From the NCBI RefSeq assembly GCF_014076845.1, contig NZ_JACGUT010000047.1, positions 372,001 to 436,000 on the forward strand: a DNA stretch of 64,000 nt, in the 5' to 3' direction. Positions 43,401 through 51,050 of this stretch are shown here, one piece after another. The stretch's first letter is position 1; each line of letters opens with the position of its first letter. Position numbers and translations under genes: made by a program. The notes beneath the pieces are model-generated. The model was given only the letters and a program-made list of their open reading frames with translations. It made no database searches and had not been told where the DNA came from. The DNA is from Colwellia sp. MB3u-41. Its GTDB lineage: Bacteria; Pseudomonadota; Gammaproteobacteria; Enterobacterales; Alteromonadaceae.

Positions 43401-46400
43401 TAATATTAGTACTTGGCGAATTGTAATCAATTCCCGAATCGTCGGCTGAACCCGTGTAAGACAAATTAACGGTCACATTTGCATAGGTTGCATTGTTTAA
43501 TGTAGCCGTGATGCTAGCCATGCCACCGTCTTCATTAATCGTGTTATCACTAACTTGTAACGTCACTACTGGGGTGACCTCATCATCGGTAATGATAATG
43601 GTGGGGTCGCCACCATTATCATTACCGATACTTAACACTGATGTGTCAATACTCACTACAAAGCTTTCATTGCTGGGCGCATCAAATATCGCATCATCTA
43701 TACCTGTAGCGGTAATAAAGCCAGAGCTTAGGCCCGCCGTAATTGTGATACTACTACCTGACACACTATAATCATTATTAATACCGCTGTTATTTGTATC
43801 ATCAAAACTCAGCGGTACGCTTAGATTGACTGGCCATTTGTTATTCAAGCTGCCCGTTATACTAGCTGTAATTATTTCGGTATCACCACTTTCACTTAGG
43901 GTGCCATCCGCAGCGCTTAAGGTAAAATCAGGTAAGTTGGCATAAATCGCATCGCTAACTTGACTAATCGCGGTGGTAAATGCGGCATTTGAATTACCCG
44001 ATGCATCGCTAAGAATAAGACTAACGGGTATATCCGCCCCTGCATCTGCATCGGCCCCACCATCGGTGATGGTAAACGATGCGGTGTAGGTGGTGTCATT
44101 GGTCTTACTGAAACTTGCCAAAGTATATCCGCCTACCGTACTAGCCCCTAAGATATAGGTGTCAGTATCTGTGCTAACGGTAATGGTTGCATTAACGGTA
44201 TCACCCACTTTATGGGGTGAATTTGGAATAACAATGGCGCTTATAACAGGCGCGATTAGATCGACATCGTGGCTTGCCCCTGAAGTATAAGTACTGATAT
44301 AACCATTGTTATTATTACCATTGGCATCATCGTCAATGATGTTAGTCCCGGCATTTAGGTCTAAACGAATACTCCCCGCACCACTTATATTGCTCACGGT
44401 CACATCCACACTGGTACCGCTTGATGCAACAGCCGTAACATCCCCTGTTGCATCTCCTGAAACCGTGGTTACGGTAAAGTCATCCGTGCTGATGGCGTTC
44501 GCATTCTCATCAAACGCGACGGTGAATTGCATCGATGTATCGGTATTGTTTGGTGAGTCTTTAACCGTCACCCCTGTTACTATTGGTGGGCTGATGTCTG
44601 CTGTGGTAAAGCTCCAATCCGTAGTCGCTGAAATACCCGTATAACTGTTGCCTGAAATATCGTCAATAACAGTGGCATCCATGAGCACATAATACTCAGT
44701 GTTGTCCGCTAAATTCGCACTAGGGTTGATCGTTAAAGTATCGTTAGTAATACTTAACTGACCACCATGAGCGGCGACGTTAATGGTGGCCACGGTGCTA
44801 TTGTTACTGCTCTTATTAATGGTGATATTACCCGTTCCCAGGGCAATATTTTCATTAAAGTCCATGCTGATATTAGCTGAGCTGCTCAAACCCGTGGCAT
44901 TGTCTGCTGGGCTTAGGATTTGTAATGTTGGGGTGGTTAAATCAATTGCAATTGATAAACCACTCGATGCTGCTCCCACATTACCCAGTGTATCTGTCGC
45001 CGTTGCGGTAATACTATGCGTCACATTTGCTGTTAAGGCACTAGTGGTTAAATCCCAAGTTCCACCTGTGGCGGAACCAGAAGCAAGTAATGTTGAGCCT
45101 CCCCCTTCCTGATCACTGTATAATTTAATCGTAGTGCCCGATTCAGCAGTACCACTTAACGTCGGTGTAGTATCACTAGTGATATTATCTGAGTCTGAAT
45201 CGCCCGAGTCTGTTCCTGTTGCTAAGTCTGGAGTGGATGGCGCCACAGGTGCCAATGTATCAACGCTGATAGTAAATGTTTGTATTGACGAAGTATCAAC
45301 ACCACCATTAGCCGACAAACCGTCATCTTGTACTTGTACATTTATTGTTGCTACCCCTTCAACATTACTCGCGGGGGTGTACGTTAAATTACCTGCGTTA
45401 TTTATATCTACTGCAGAAACAACACTATTTACATCATTGGCTTCACTAATGATAAAGTTACTGATAGCTTGAGTCCCGTCATCACCATCATTAAAAGAAC
45501 TAGCAAATGTATTAACGGTTTGTGTTACACCGCCTATACCAACGCCGCCTACTGTTTGATTTGCACCTATAGAAACGGTGGGTGCGTCGTTAACGGATGT
45601 AACACTGAGGGTACTTGTTCCTGAAGCACCTGAAAGTGCGCCATCATTAGGGGTTACCGTTAACGTGATATCAGTGAGTGAATTATTCGCAGTGGTCACC
45701 TCTATTTTATTCACCGTATCAAGATAAGTATGAATATTAGCTATTGACCCTGCAATGGTCATAGACGATGCACCAGAGTTAGCTACGGTGACACTATCAG
45801 TAACACCATCTCCATCTATTGAAGCAATAGTGCCGCTATTTACAGCCAAAATGACTGTTAGACTGTCACCTTCAGTATCAGAAAATGTCGCGGCTGATAA
45901 GTCAATTGCACTAGCAACATCTTCGGTTACTGTATAAGTGGTTGATAAACTTGTTAAGGTTGGGGCTGTGTTAGTATCAGACAGAGTAAATATTAAATCA
46001 TCAAAACCAGGAGCAAAATGTCCACCACTATATATAACTTCCATAGTATCAACATTTGTAAGGTTCAAAGTCGCTAATTGACCATGTATACCATTAATAT
46101 TAGTTGAATCATTGGCATTAATAGTTGTACTTTCACTACTTCCACTCGTAGTATTAGTGAACGTATAGGTACCTGTAGAAAAATCATTTACTTCAAGAAA
46201 CTGAATAGATGTAATATCAATGATTGTATCAAAAGTAAAAATCACTTTGGTAAGACCATCACCTTGTGTATCAGCTATAATATTACCACTTGCTCCCCCA
46301 ACAGATGCACTTGCTTGAGTAAATATATTGTTAGCATTTTCAGTAGTAACAGCAATAACGATACTTTGCTCACTGACATTAACCGCAAAATTGCCATTTT

Positions 46401-46509
46401 GAGTAAAAGTATCAAATGTTATTGTTGATGCCATACAAATATTGCTTATCATAACTGAAACTATAAAAGCAGTTAAAATTGATGGTTTTAGTTTTTTTAA
46501 AAATATCAT
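37411..46509 (-). CDS. Giant repeat-rich surface protein (3032 aa) with Ig/cadherin-type domains and a GlyGly-CTERM-like tail
   Basis: A signal peptide (ILTAFIVSVMISNICMA) leads into an N-terminal beta domain. A long series of extracellular modules follows: cadherin-like (TEDVASAIDLSAATFSD), bacterial Ig-like (SDTTPTLSGTAESGTTIKLY; SPADNATGLSSSANISMDFN), Calx-beta (VSDNTINEDGGMASITATL, with DDSVEEGDETIIIDVD-type ends), near-identical putative-Ig repeats around residues 1700-2110, and tandem cadherin/VCBS-like units (EDSDTFVTLTATDNDEGDEL). The C-terminus NKSGSGGVIAWWFMGIVSLL plus VYRRR resembles a GlyGly-CTERM signal processed by rhombosortase. No RTX motif or type I secretion signal is seen. 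A large adhesin is the likely role. AGGA lies eight bases before the ATG. Confidence 0.85.
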   Translation of the reverse strand: MIFLKKLKPSILTAFIVSVMISNICMASTITFDTFTQNGNFAVNVSEQSIVIAVTTENANNIFTQASASVGGASGNIIADTQGDGLTKVIFTFDTIIDITSIQFLEVNDFSTGTYTFTNTTSGSSESTTINANDSTNINGIHGQLATLNLTNVDTMEVIYSGGHFAPGFDDLIFTLSDTNTAPTLTSLSTTYTVTEDVASAIDLSAATFSDTEGDSLTVILAVNSGTIASIDGDGVTDSVTVANSGASSMTIAGSIANIHTYLDTVNKIEVTTANNSLTDITLTVTPNDGALSGASGTSTLSVTSVNDAPTVSIGANQTVGGVGIGGVTQTVNTFASSFNDGDDGTQAISNFIISEANDVNSVVSAVDINNAGNLTYTPASNVEGVATINVQVQDDGLSANGGVDTSSIQTFTISVDTLAPVAPSTPDLATGTDSGDSDSDNITSDTTPTLSGTAESGTTIKLYSDQEGGGSTLLASGSATGGTWDLTTSALTANVTHSITATATDTLGNVGAASSGLSIAIDLTTPTLQILSPADNATGLSSSANISMDFNENIALGTGNITINKSSNNSTVATINVAAHGGQLSITNDTLTINPSANLADNTEYYVLMDATVIDDISGNSYTGISATTDWSFTTADISPPIVTGVTVKDSPNNTDTSMQFTVAFDENANAISTDDFTVTTVSGDATGDVTAVASSGTSVDVTVSNISGAGSIRLDLNAGTNIIDDDANGNNNNGYISTYTSGASHDVDLIAPVISAIVIPNSPHKVGDTVNATITVSTDTDTYILGASTVGGYTLASFSKTNDTTYTASFTITDGGADADAGADIPVSLILSDASGNSNAAFTTAISQVSDAIYANLPDFTLSAADGTLSESGDTEIITASITGSLNNKWPVNLSVPLSFDDTNNSGINNDYSVSGSSITITAGLSSGFITATGIDDAIFDAPSNESFVVSIDTSVLSIGNDNGGDPTIIITDDEVTPVVTLQVSDNTINEDGGMASITATLNNATYANVTVNLSYTGSADDSGIDYNSPSTNITITGGATSGDAVTGITSVNDSVEEGDETIIIDVDTISDGSAVENGTQQQTITITDDDDTTPPVFESSTPTLSTITDAGATLAVDIDEQGDVYYIVVDQADTAPTATQTKAAINYAGATVHASGTIATTSTTGTANIVGLSDAVNYTVYIVAQDTNTNLQADGSMVALNLTTLDTLPNVASITLSGTPAQTASTITYNMVFSDDVINLDINDFTLTLVSGATNVVPVINTVSGSGTSYTVTITTGVTVGDIRLDLNAGTDIVDESNNIPVGYITGEVHSVNTNLSPTIVEATNSVGPFDIDEDVKTSLDLSDVFTADDNGNEITVTLSSDNGLLFAKDGNSTVSSTTIAGSQVFGTSSITLTGLSADINTFLNDSDRIKFQTTLNNTDVSTLTITSNDWFEAGTGLSKTITINAINDAPAISGAPATSVVDGNAYSFTPAASDIENETLSFTITNQPTWAIFDDATGKLSGNPTPAHVGTTSGIVIRVIDSNGAGNDLASFNVEVTTSNAAPVITQGTNTTVVMSEDGSPTAFSLTLDATDANSNPLTWSISSQATKGSASASGTGNSQAISYTPTNHYFGADSFVVNVSDGLVNDTITVNVTVSSVNDLPNFTSTGVTAATENSNYNYNIIASDSDDTNLTIIATTQPTWLTVADNGNGTATLSGLPTNANVGNNSVVLSVVDNENAAAIQSFTVVVSNTNDAPVITGTPIITVAQDSSYSFTPSVADVDAGDTQTFSITNKPSWAGFSAITGAITGTPTNDDVGVTAGIVITATDSAGATASLTAFSVTVSNTNDAPVITGTPITTVAQDKAYRFTPSVSDVDAGDTQTFSITNKPSWAGFSATTGALTGTPTNDDVGVTAGIVITATDSAGATASLTAFSVTVLNINDAPVITGTPAITVAQDEAYNFTPSVSDADAGDTSTFSVTNKPSWAAFSATTGALTGTPTNDDVGVTAGIVITATDSASATASLTAFSVTVSNTNDAPVITGTPATTIAEDVAYSFTPSVTDADADAGDTQTFSITNEPSWAAFSATTGALNGTPSKSDIGITSGIIISVTDSGNASASLMAFNLEVVDINQAPVAADVSETLAEDSDTFVTLTATDNDEGDELTFIIASEPSQGKLTASLDNTAQWQYTPEADYQGEDSFTYMVNDGDVDSAPATVTLTITSVNDAPIATDDDITLAFNETGVYILDVLSNDSDIENDELTITNASASIGSVSIDDNQLVYQAQEGVQGVISLDYVINDGHKTQDNGSAKARVTLFIDGGINAQLPIITLPEDVIANATALFTKVDLGVATAVDNAGQILPVSLVDGTTLFRPGNNVAYWQAEDSQGLKSVASQSVVVYPLITMSQNKTSVEGTSHDVEIYLNGTSPVYPVTVGYSVSGSADANDHTLIAGEIVINSGEVGTISFDVLADDMAEESETLIITLDDTLNLGAKSAYTLTITEQNIAPQVTYRVTQDNEQRLLIESNAGQVVIQTEVFDSNTLDTHQYQWLDSESELVDVDSDETIYTFNTAGLTAGIQTLNLVVTDNGDTPLSTTTNIYLVITDTLAVLTDVDSDGDLIPDNEEGLGDDDFDGIPNYLDVPSACNVMPQQVSESQLFLVEGESGVCLRKGATVANNQSGGLELTPDEVQNDENTLNVGGIFDFIAYGLPQAGQSYNLVLPQRLPIPADALYRKFTPVNGWVEFVVDVNNKFASSEGSFGFCPPPGDASWTIGLNEGHWCVQLTIEDGGPNDDDGSANGSIVDPGGVAVLIDTNHFPVAEAETTSTALNTPITIDVLLNDSDEDNDVLTINSASVDFGVVDIAINIQQLIYTPPISFIGVATINYGVSDGRGGTSYADVTVNIIENQAPVAQNDSASTDDRTAIIIAPLLNDSDGNDDTLTLISADAEQGSVTIGTDNTLIYTPKTGFDGNDIITYTIDDGNGGKAIGQITVSVKAYETITVTNKSGSGGVIAWWFMGIVSLLVYRRRVAWVNSRAVSQQRLTSQGARS
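40170..41464 (-). repeat. Tandem 282-bp repeats inside the giant surface protein gene
   Basis: The sequence GATAACCGGTGCGTC recurs at about 40438, 40719, 41002 and 41284, giving a 282-bp (94-codon) period. The units encode PVITGTPITTVAQD, SYSFTPSVADVDAGDTQTF, SWAGFSATTGALTGTPTNDD and SLTAFSVTVSNTNDA with only a few differences. Such similarity implies recent duplication or gene conversion and makes copy number prone to change. Confidence 0.85.
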
Positions 46510-46520
46510 GTTTGAATCCT

Positions 46521-46550
46521 AACATTTAACTTTATTTAACTTTATTTAAC
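46521..46550. repeat. 10-bp tandem repeats in the leader of the giant protein gene
   Basis: Three decamers, AACATTTAAC, TTTATTTAAC and TTTATTTAAC, followed by the degenerate TGTATTTTAT, lie 12-41 bp upstream of the start codon at 46509. Position and period would allow slipped-strand changes in promoter or leader spacing. Confidence 0.55.
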
Positions 46551-46570
46551 TGTATTTTATTTTATTTTTA

Positions 46571-46726
46571 TACCAATTTCACTAATTATCTGTGCATTTT
46601 TACTGGTTAAAACAACCAGCTACTGCGTTATTTGATAATTAGAACAACTGGTTATTAAAATAAACGCCTTGTGTTTGGTCATTTTTCCTGCGTATAAAGT
46701 AGATCACCTAATTAATGAAATTGGTA
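46571..46726. mobile_element. MITE with IS630-type ends
   Basis: A 156-bp element with terminal inverted repeats TACCAATTTCACTAATTA and TAATTAATGAAATTGGTA and no open frame. The ends match those of the IS630-like element at 46981-47462, so it is probably mobilised by an IS630-family transposase (TA target). Confidence 0.75.
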
Positions 46727-46787
46727 TTACCTTTGTGTTTTAAATATAAATAAATTACTTTTAGTTATTTAATGCCCCCCAAAACTT

Positions 46788-46892
46788 GACCTCTTATCTC
46801 AAAAAACCACCTGATCACCCATTAAGCTTAGCCATACTTAGTAGCTTATTTGGCATGAGTGGTTTTCGCAAAGCAATATAATAAAAGAGGTC
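46788..46892. repeat. Long interrupted inverted repeat
   Basis: Outer arms GACCTCTTAT and ATAAAAGAGGTC plus inner AAAACCAC and GTGGTTTT allow a stem of about 100 nt. Just beyond is a further palindrome CATATGAGATTAATTCTCATATG (46899-46921). Origin unknown; possibly another small nonautonomous element. Confidence 0.4.
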
Positions 46893-46980
46893 GGTAACAT
46901 ATGAGATTAATTCTCATATGGCCTCTCGGAACATTTTGAATCCAAAGAGCTAGTACACTTTTCGTTAAATCAAGTTGTTA

Positions 46981-47462
46981 TACCAATTACACTAATTAAC
47001 ACCCCAAATTGAGCCAATCTCTAAAACATATATTTTTCACCTGTTCTATATTACTTATAAAGATATGCCATGCATGACTACAAGATTCAACAATATCGTC
47101 ATAATCCTTAGAACATTTATTCGCTAATTCATTCTGTCTTAACCACTGCCATACCTGCTCAACTGGATTCAATTCAGGTGAATAAACTGGCAACTTTATG
47201 ATGCTAACATTATCAAATTCATCAACAACATTTTCTGTATGCCACCCCGAACATCCATTATGACCACGCTGTGTCTACCTGTTTGGGCTCTGTCAGCTCC
47301 GTCTTTGATGTGTGATAAAGCTAATAGACGAATTCGCATTCTACCATTGGTCTCTTGAGCAATAAGTACCTGTAAATTAATAGGCTCTAATTTCTCAGAT
47401 AATTGTTTTTGAGTAATATATTTCATACCTACAATTAGATTACAAAATTAATGTAATTGGTA
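46981..47462 (-). mobile_element. Internally deleted IS630-family element
   Basis: The ends TACCAATTACACTAATTA and TTAATGTAATTGGTA are inverted repeats. Between them lie two transposase pieces on the minus strand. At 47196-47426 is an N-terminal helix-turn-helix part (MKYITQKQLSEKLEPINLQV, RMRIRLLALSHIKDGADRAQ). At 46996-47193 is the C-terminal DDE_3 part with the catalytic glutamate motif VYSPELNPVEQVWQWLR. The middle of the gene with the two catalytic aspartates is missing and the frame is broken, so it cannot move by itself. At about 480 bp it is much shorter than a full IS630 (about 1 kb). Confidence 0.8.
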
Positions 47463-47741
47463 TTAGTTCAGTCGGTTCCAATGTATAGCATTACGAAACT
47501 TGTAACGATGATAAAAAGCTTAACAGCAATAGAAATTTTCAAAAAATTTACTTATGTTAAAAAACAATTATGGGGTGGAGAATTTTGGTCTGATGGTTAT
47601 TTTACAAGTACAGTTGGTAAGCATGGCGATGAATCTATGATCCGAAAGTATGTTAAAAACCAGGTAATAATTACGAACAGTTCCATCAATGTTTTATTAA
47701 CTGGATACTGGCTGTCCAAAGACTCGTTCAAGGCGAGTTAA
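47463..47741 (+). pseudogene. IS200-type transposase (Y1) C-terminal fragment
   Basis: MYSITKLVTMIKSLTAIEIF, then VKKQLWGGEFWSDGYFTSTV and GKHGDESMIRKYVKNQ form the last two thirds of an IS200/IS605 TnpA, the HUH single-strand transposase, including the catalytic tyrosine in KYVKNQ. The N-terminal part with the HUH motif is missing exactly where the IS630 element ends, so the IS630 insertion may have disrupted it. The remaining 42 bp to the next gene are non-coding. Confidence 0.75.
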
Positions 47742-47783
47742 CATGGCCGGCCTGTCACTCTTAATCATGAAAGGAGCGAAGTC

Positions 47784-49007
47784 TTAGACAATGCTCACTC
47801 CCCACTTTAATGATTCATAATAACAATTTAAAAGAGTAGCTTCAGAGATCTTATCGGTTGCAACAAAACTTCGCCCATTTTGGCGATTAGGCACTTCATA
47901 ATACTTCGCCAACGCTAATAGCTCAGATAACTCTCCTTGCTCATTAGTGAGGGCAAATTTAATGTCTTGTGAAAAAATAAAGTCTTTCACTACATCTTTC
48001 ATTGGTAAGTTTAGTATGGCATCTAAGTTACTTAGTATACCGGTTAAGAAGGCTTTATCTTTGAGATGGTTAAATGGTTTTTCTTCAGCGATTAGCTCCA
48101 TCATTTTAGCGCGAACTAATGACTCTATAAAAAGCTCTGGTGAACTATCAGATGATAATGTCGACATGGATATTATCGCGACATACTGCTTTATTTTATT
48201 TGTACCCAAATAGGTAATAGCTTGTTTAATTGAAGTGATTTCAATATTACCGCACTCTGCTGCACTATTAACCAATTTTAATATTCCGCTCACCAAAGTA
48301 ACATCACGGCTAATAATTTGAGTTAATTGATCAAAATCTAAATTTGGTTTATAGGCTTCTAAAAATAGTTGAATTAAATTTATTTTCAAAGGTGATACGC
48401 AGGTACCTAACTTTATCTCTGGTTTGTGAAAAAAGTATCCTTGGTAGTAGTCAATATCGATTTTTTTCAGCTGCTGGAATTGCTCATTATTTTCAATACG
48501 TTCAGCAATTATTTTTATTTGACTTTCAGTAGAAAGTAATCGTTTTTTAAGTTCCTTAATTTGATCATAAGAAACCTCTTCAATATCAATTTTAATAATC
48601 GAAATATAAGGGAAAAGGCTATCCCATTTACTTGAAAAGTCATAATCATCCAACGCAACCCTATAGCCTTTTTTATGGAGCTGAGAAACATTAAAAATAA
48701 GCTCCTCTGATATATTAATAGTCTCTAAAATTTCAACAACGATATCTCTTGGGTTAAACAACAAGGGCGAGTTTTGAAGTAATGTGAACTCATCAAAATT
48801 AATAAAAGCTAACTTACCAAAACAAACATCGGTTAAATTACCCAGAATATGATTTTGAAGTATTACTTTTGAGGTTGCTTTTTCAGGAGATGATTCTTTA
48901 AATACATTGTCTAAACTATCTCTAAAAAGAAGTTCATAACCTATCGTTTTAAGATTTATATCTAAGATAGCTTGTCTTGCAATGAATGTGTTGAACGTTC
49001 TTTCCAT
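47784..49007 (-). CDS. EAL-HDOD signalling protein (YuxH/CdgJ type)
   Basis: The 407-residue protein starts with a divergent EAL domain (ARQAILDINLKTIGYELLFR, VVEILETINISEELIFNVSQ, YRVALDDYDFSSKWDSLFPY). The C-terminal half is an HDOD domain (LVSGILKLVNSAAECGNIEI with TSIKQAITYLGTNKIKQYVA). In the first motif E-A-L is replaced by E-L-L. The CdgJ family affects motility and cyclic-di-GMP behaviour. It is divergent from the fapA gene, a plausible regulatory pairing. Confidence 0.85.
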   Translation of the reverse strand: MERTFNTFIARQAILDINLKTIGYELLFRDSLDNVFKESSPEKATSKVILQNHILGNLTDVCFGKLAFINFDEFTLLQNSPLLFNPRDIVVEILETINISEELIFNVSQLHKKGYRVALDDYDFSSKWDSLFPYISIIKIDIEEVSYDQIKELKKRLLSTESQIKIIAERIENNEQFQQLKKIDIDYYQGYFFHKPEIKLGTCVSPLKINLIQLFLEAYKPNLDFDQLTQIISRDVTLVSGILKLVNSAAECGNIEITSIKQAITYLGTNKIKQYVAIISMSTLSSDSSPELFIESLVRAKMMELIAEEKPFNHLKDKAFLTGILSNLDAILNLPMKDVVKDFIFSQDIKFALTNEQGELSELLALAKYYEVPNRQNGRSFVATDKISEATLLNCYYESLKWGVSIV

Positions 49008-49269
49008 TAATAAAACCTATGAATTATTATTATTAAAGGATAGTTACTATTACCAGAAAATCTACTCTAAATACTTATTAAATAAAATAATATAATATCA
49101 ACCTATGGTAAGTTGGATGTGCAGTAATATTGAACAAATAAATAACATATTAAAGACTCAAAAAGCTTAATAACACCTTTTTTTTACTGTATACATTTAT
49201 TAAGTAACGATAAGAGAATAAACATAGCTCACCTCATTTATTAATGCGATAAAAGTTGATGAAAAATAT

Positions 49270-50943
49270 ATGTGCGATATAACGTTAACCCTTGAAAGTG
49301 AAGGTAAAGATTTATTAATGACCATCACTCCTGTTGACGGTCAGCCTAAAGCTAACATCAAAAAACTACAAAGAGCATTTACATTATCAGAGTACTCTGC
49401 TTTTTTACTTATCGACGGCGCAATGGCGTTACTGCTGGAAGAAGTGGTGAAGGCCAATGAAAATAATGAGAAAAAAGAGACCTCCAGCACCTCTTTAATT
49501 ATTGCTCATGCTGTTGATGCGAGTTTAACTGTCACTATAGGCCCTGAAAACATGTCTGTGACCCTAGAACTCACTGCAGGGTACAGCGGCAAACAAATAA
49601 AAAACGCAAATGTTATAGAAATATTAAAAGAGAACAATATAACCAAAGGCATTATTAAAGAAAACCTCATTAATATTGTTAGAGATGGCATACAACTTCA
49701 ACCTGGAAAAAGTATAACGACTGAAATAGCAAAGGGGAAAGCCAGCACGAGTGGAAAAGATGGATATATAAAATATTTAGTGGATGACCCCGCTGACCGT
49801 ATTATGTGTCCAAAAAAGCTCGATAATGGCAATGTAGACATGCGTGAATTAGGTGATTTAATCCACGTAAAAACAGGTAAAAAGTTAGCTAAGTTAATAC
49901 CGCCAACCGCCGGTGTTAAAGGCTTTAATGTCATTGGAACTATTACTGATGCTGTATCAGGTGAAACGGCTGTTTTGGAAGAGTCTGACGGCTCATCTTT
50001 TTCGGATGAAAACAATAACATTCTCATTGCGACGATTGATGGTATGCCAAAACATTTAGACAATAGTGTCACAGTTAACACATTACTCGAAGTTGAAAAC
50101 ATTGATGTTGGTACAGGTAATATCCGTTTTGATGGTTCAATTTATGTTAAAGGAAATGTTTGCGAAGGCATGGAGTTATCTGTAAGTGAAGACATAGTGA
50201 TAGGTGGAATAGTTGAATCAGCATCGATCGCTGCTGGTGGTAATATATCGATTGCACTGGGAATTATTGGGCGCCAAGTCTCTGAAGATAACCATTTAGA
50301 GAACAACACAGTACTTCAGGCAGAGGGTGATGTTAGTGCGCAGTTTGTGCAATACGCTGATATTTTTGCAAAAAATGATATTAAAGTGACCCAATATATT
50401 TCTCATAGCCAAATTATTGTGGCGGGTGATTTATGGGTCGGCAATATTGCCAATGAAAAGGCAGATGGCAAAGTTTTTGGTACTTCCGTGCTTGCCGGTG
50501 GCTCAGTTCATGTGGGTACTTTAGGGTCTCGTTGTGGGGCAATGACAAACTTTAATTTAAATTATTGGGTCAATACCACCGAAGAATTAAAAATAAGTGC
50601 CCGTGAAAAAGCGGACAAAATAATGAGACGACTACCGAGAATATATCAGTTATTACGCAAGGCTAATAACCTTAACGACAACAATACTCAACAAATAGAA
50701 CGCATTAATCAAGCACTAAAACAACATTTACACTTGTTAGGTAAACTCAATAAAAACTGGTTAGAAAAAGAGAGTACTATAAATAAACATTTGGAGACTT
50801 TTGAACTGTCGGTATACAAGTCAATACATTCCGGGGTAAATATTGAAATATCAAATAAAACGACTGTTTTTAAGCGAGACCATGAAGCAACGCAAGTAAG
50901 ATGGCTTGAAAATAAAATCAGTGTAGAGCCGATAGTTAATTAA
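49270..50943 (+). CDS. fapA: FapA/DUF342 family protein
   Basis: This 557-residue protein of the DUF342 (flagellar assembly protein A) family shows PPTAGVKGFNVIGT, AVLEESDGSSFS, an EVENIDVGTGNIRFDGSIYV beta-helix with KGNVCEGMELSVSEDIVIGG, and a C-terminal coiled coil (ARNLNDNNTQQIERINQALK-like, about 465-520). FapA proteins are implicated in polar flagellar placement or signalling and may interact with second messengers; the biochemical role is unsettled. The gene stands alone and no flagellar genes are nearby. It is divergent from the EAL-HDOD gene. Confidence 0.85.
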   Translation: MCDITLTLESEGKDLLMTITPVDGQPKANIKKLQRAFTLSEYSAFLLIDGAMALLLEEVVKANENNEKKETSSTSLIIAHAVDASLTVTIGPENMSVTLELTAGYSGKQIKNANVIEILKENNITKGIIKENLINIVRDGIQLQPGKSITTEIAKGKASTSGKDGYIKYLVDDPADRIMCPKKLDNGNVDMRELGDLIHVKTGKKLAKLIPPTAGVKGFNVIGTITDAVSGETAVLEESDGSSFSDENNNILIATIDGMPKHLDNSVTVNTLLEVENIDVGTGNIRFDGSIYVKGNVCEGMELSVSEDIVIGGIVESASIAAGGNISIALGIIGRQVSEDNHLENNTVLQAEGDVSAQFVQYADIFAKNDIKVTQYISHSQIIVAGDLWVGNIANEKADGKVFGTSVLAGGSVHVGTLGSRCGAMTNFNLNYWVNTTEELKISAREKADKIMRRLPRIYQLLRKANNLNDNNTQQIERINQALKQHLHLLGKLNKNWLEKESTINKHLETFELSVYKSIHSGVNIEISNKTTVFKRDHEATQVRWLENKISVEPIVN

Positions 50944-51050
50944 CATTCAAACTCTACACGAATAAATCATCCAAACGCTTTATTTAAGTGTATATGAACA
51001 CTTCTTTATAAATTTCCAATTCAAACCACCAAAATAACATCAGCATTATT

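Noticed and set aside
39389-45937. Many plus-strand open frames of 60-136 codons opposite the giant adhesin
   Set aside because: They are antisense shadows of the repetitive adhesin gene, share its period and lack ribosome binding sites.
47457-47480. Start codon of the IS200 fragment at 47457
   Set aside because: It lies inside the terminal repeat of the IS630 element and cannot be the native start.
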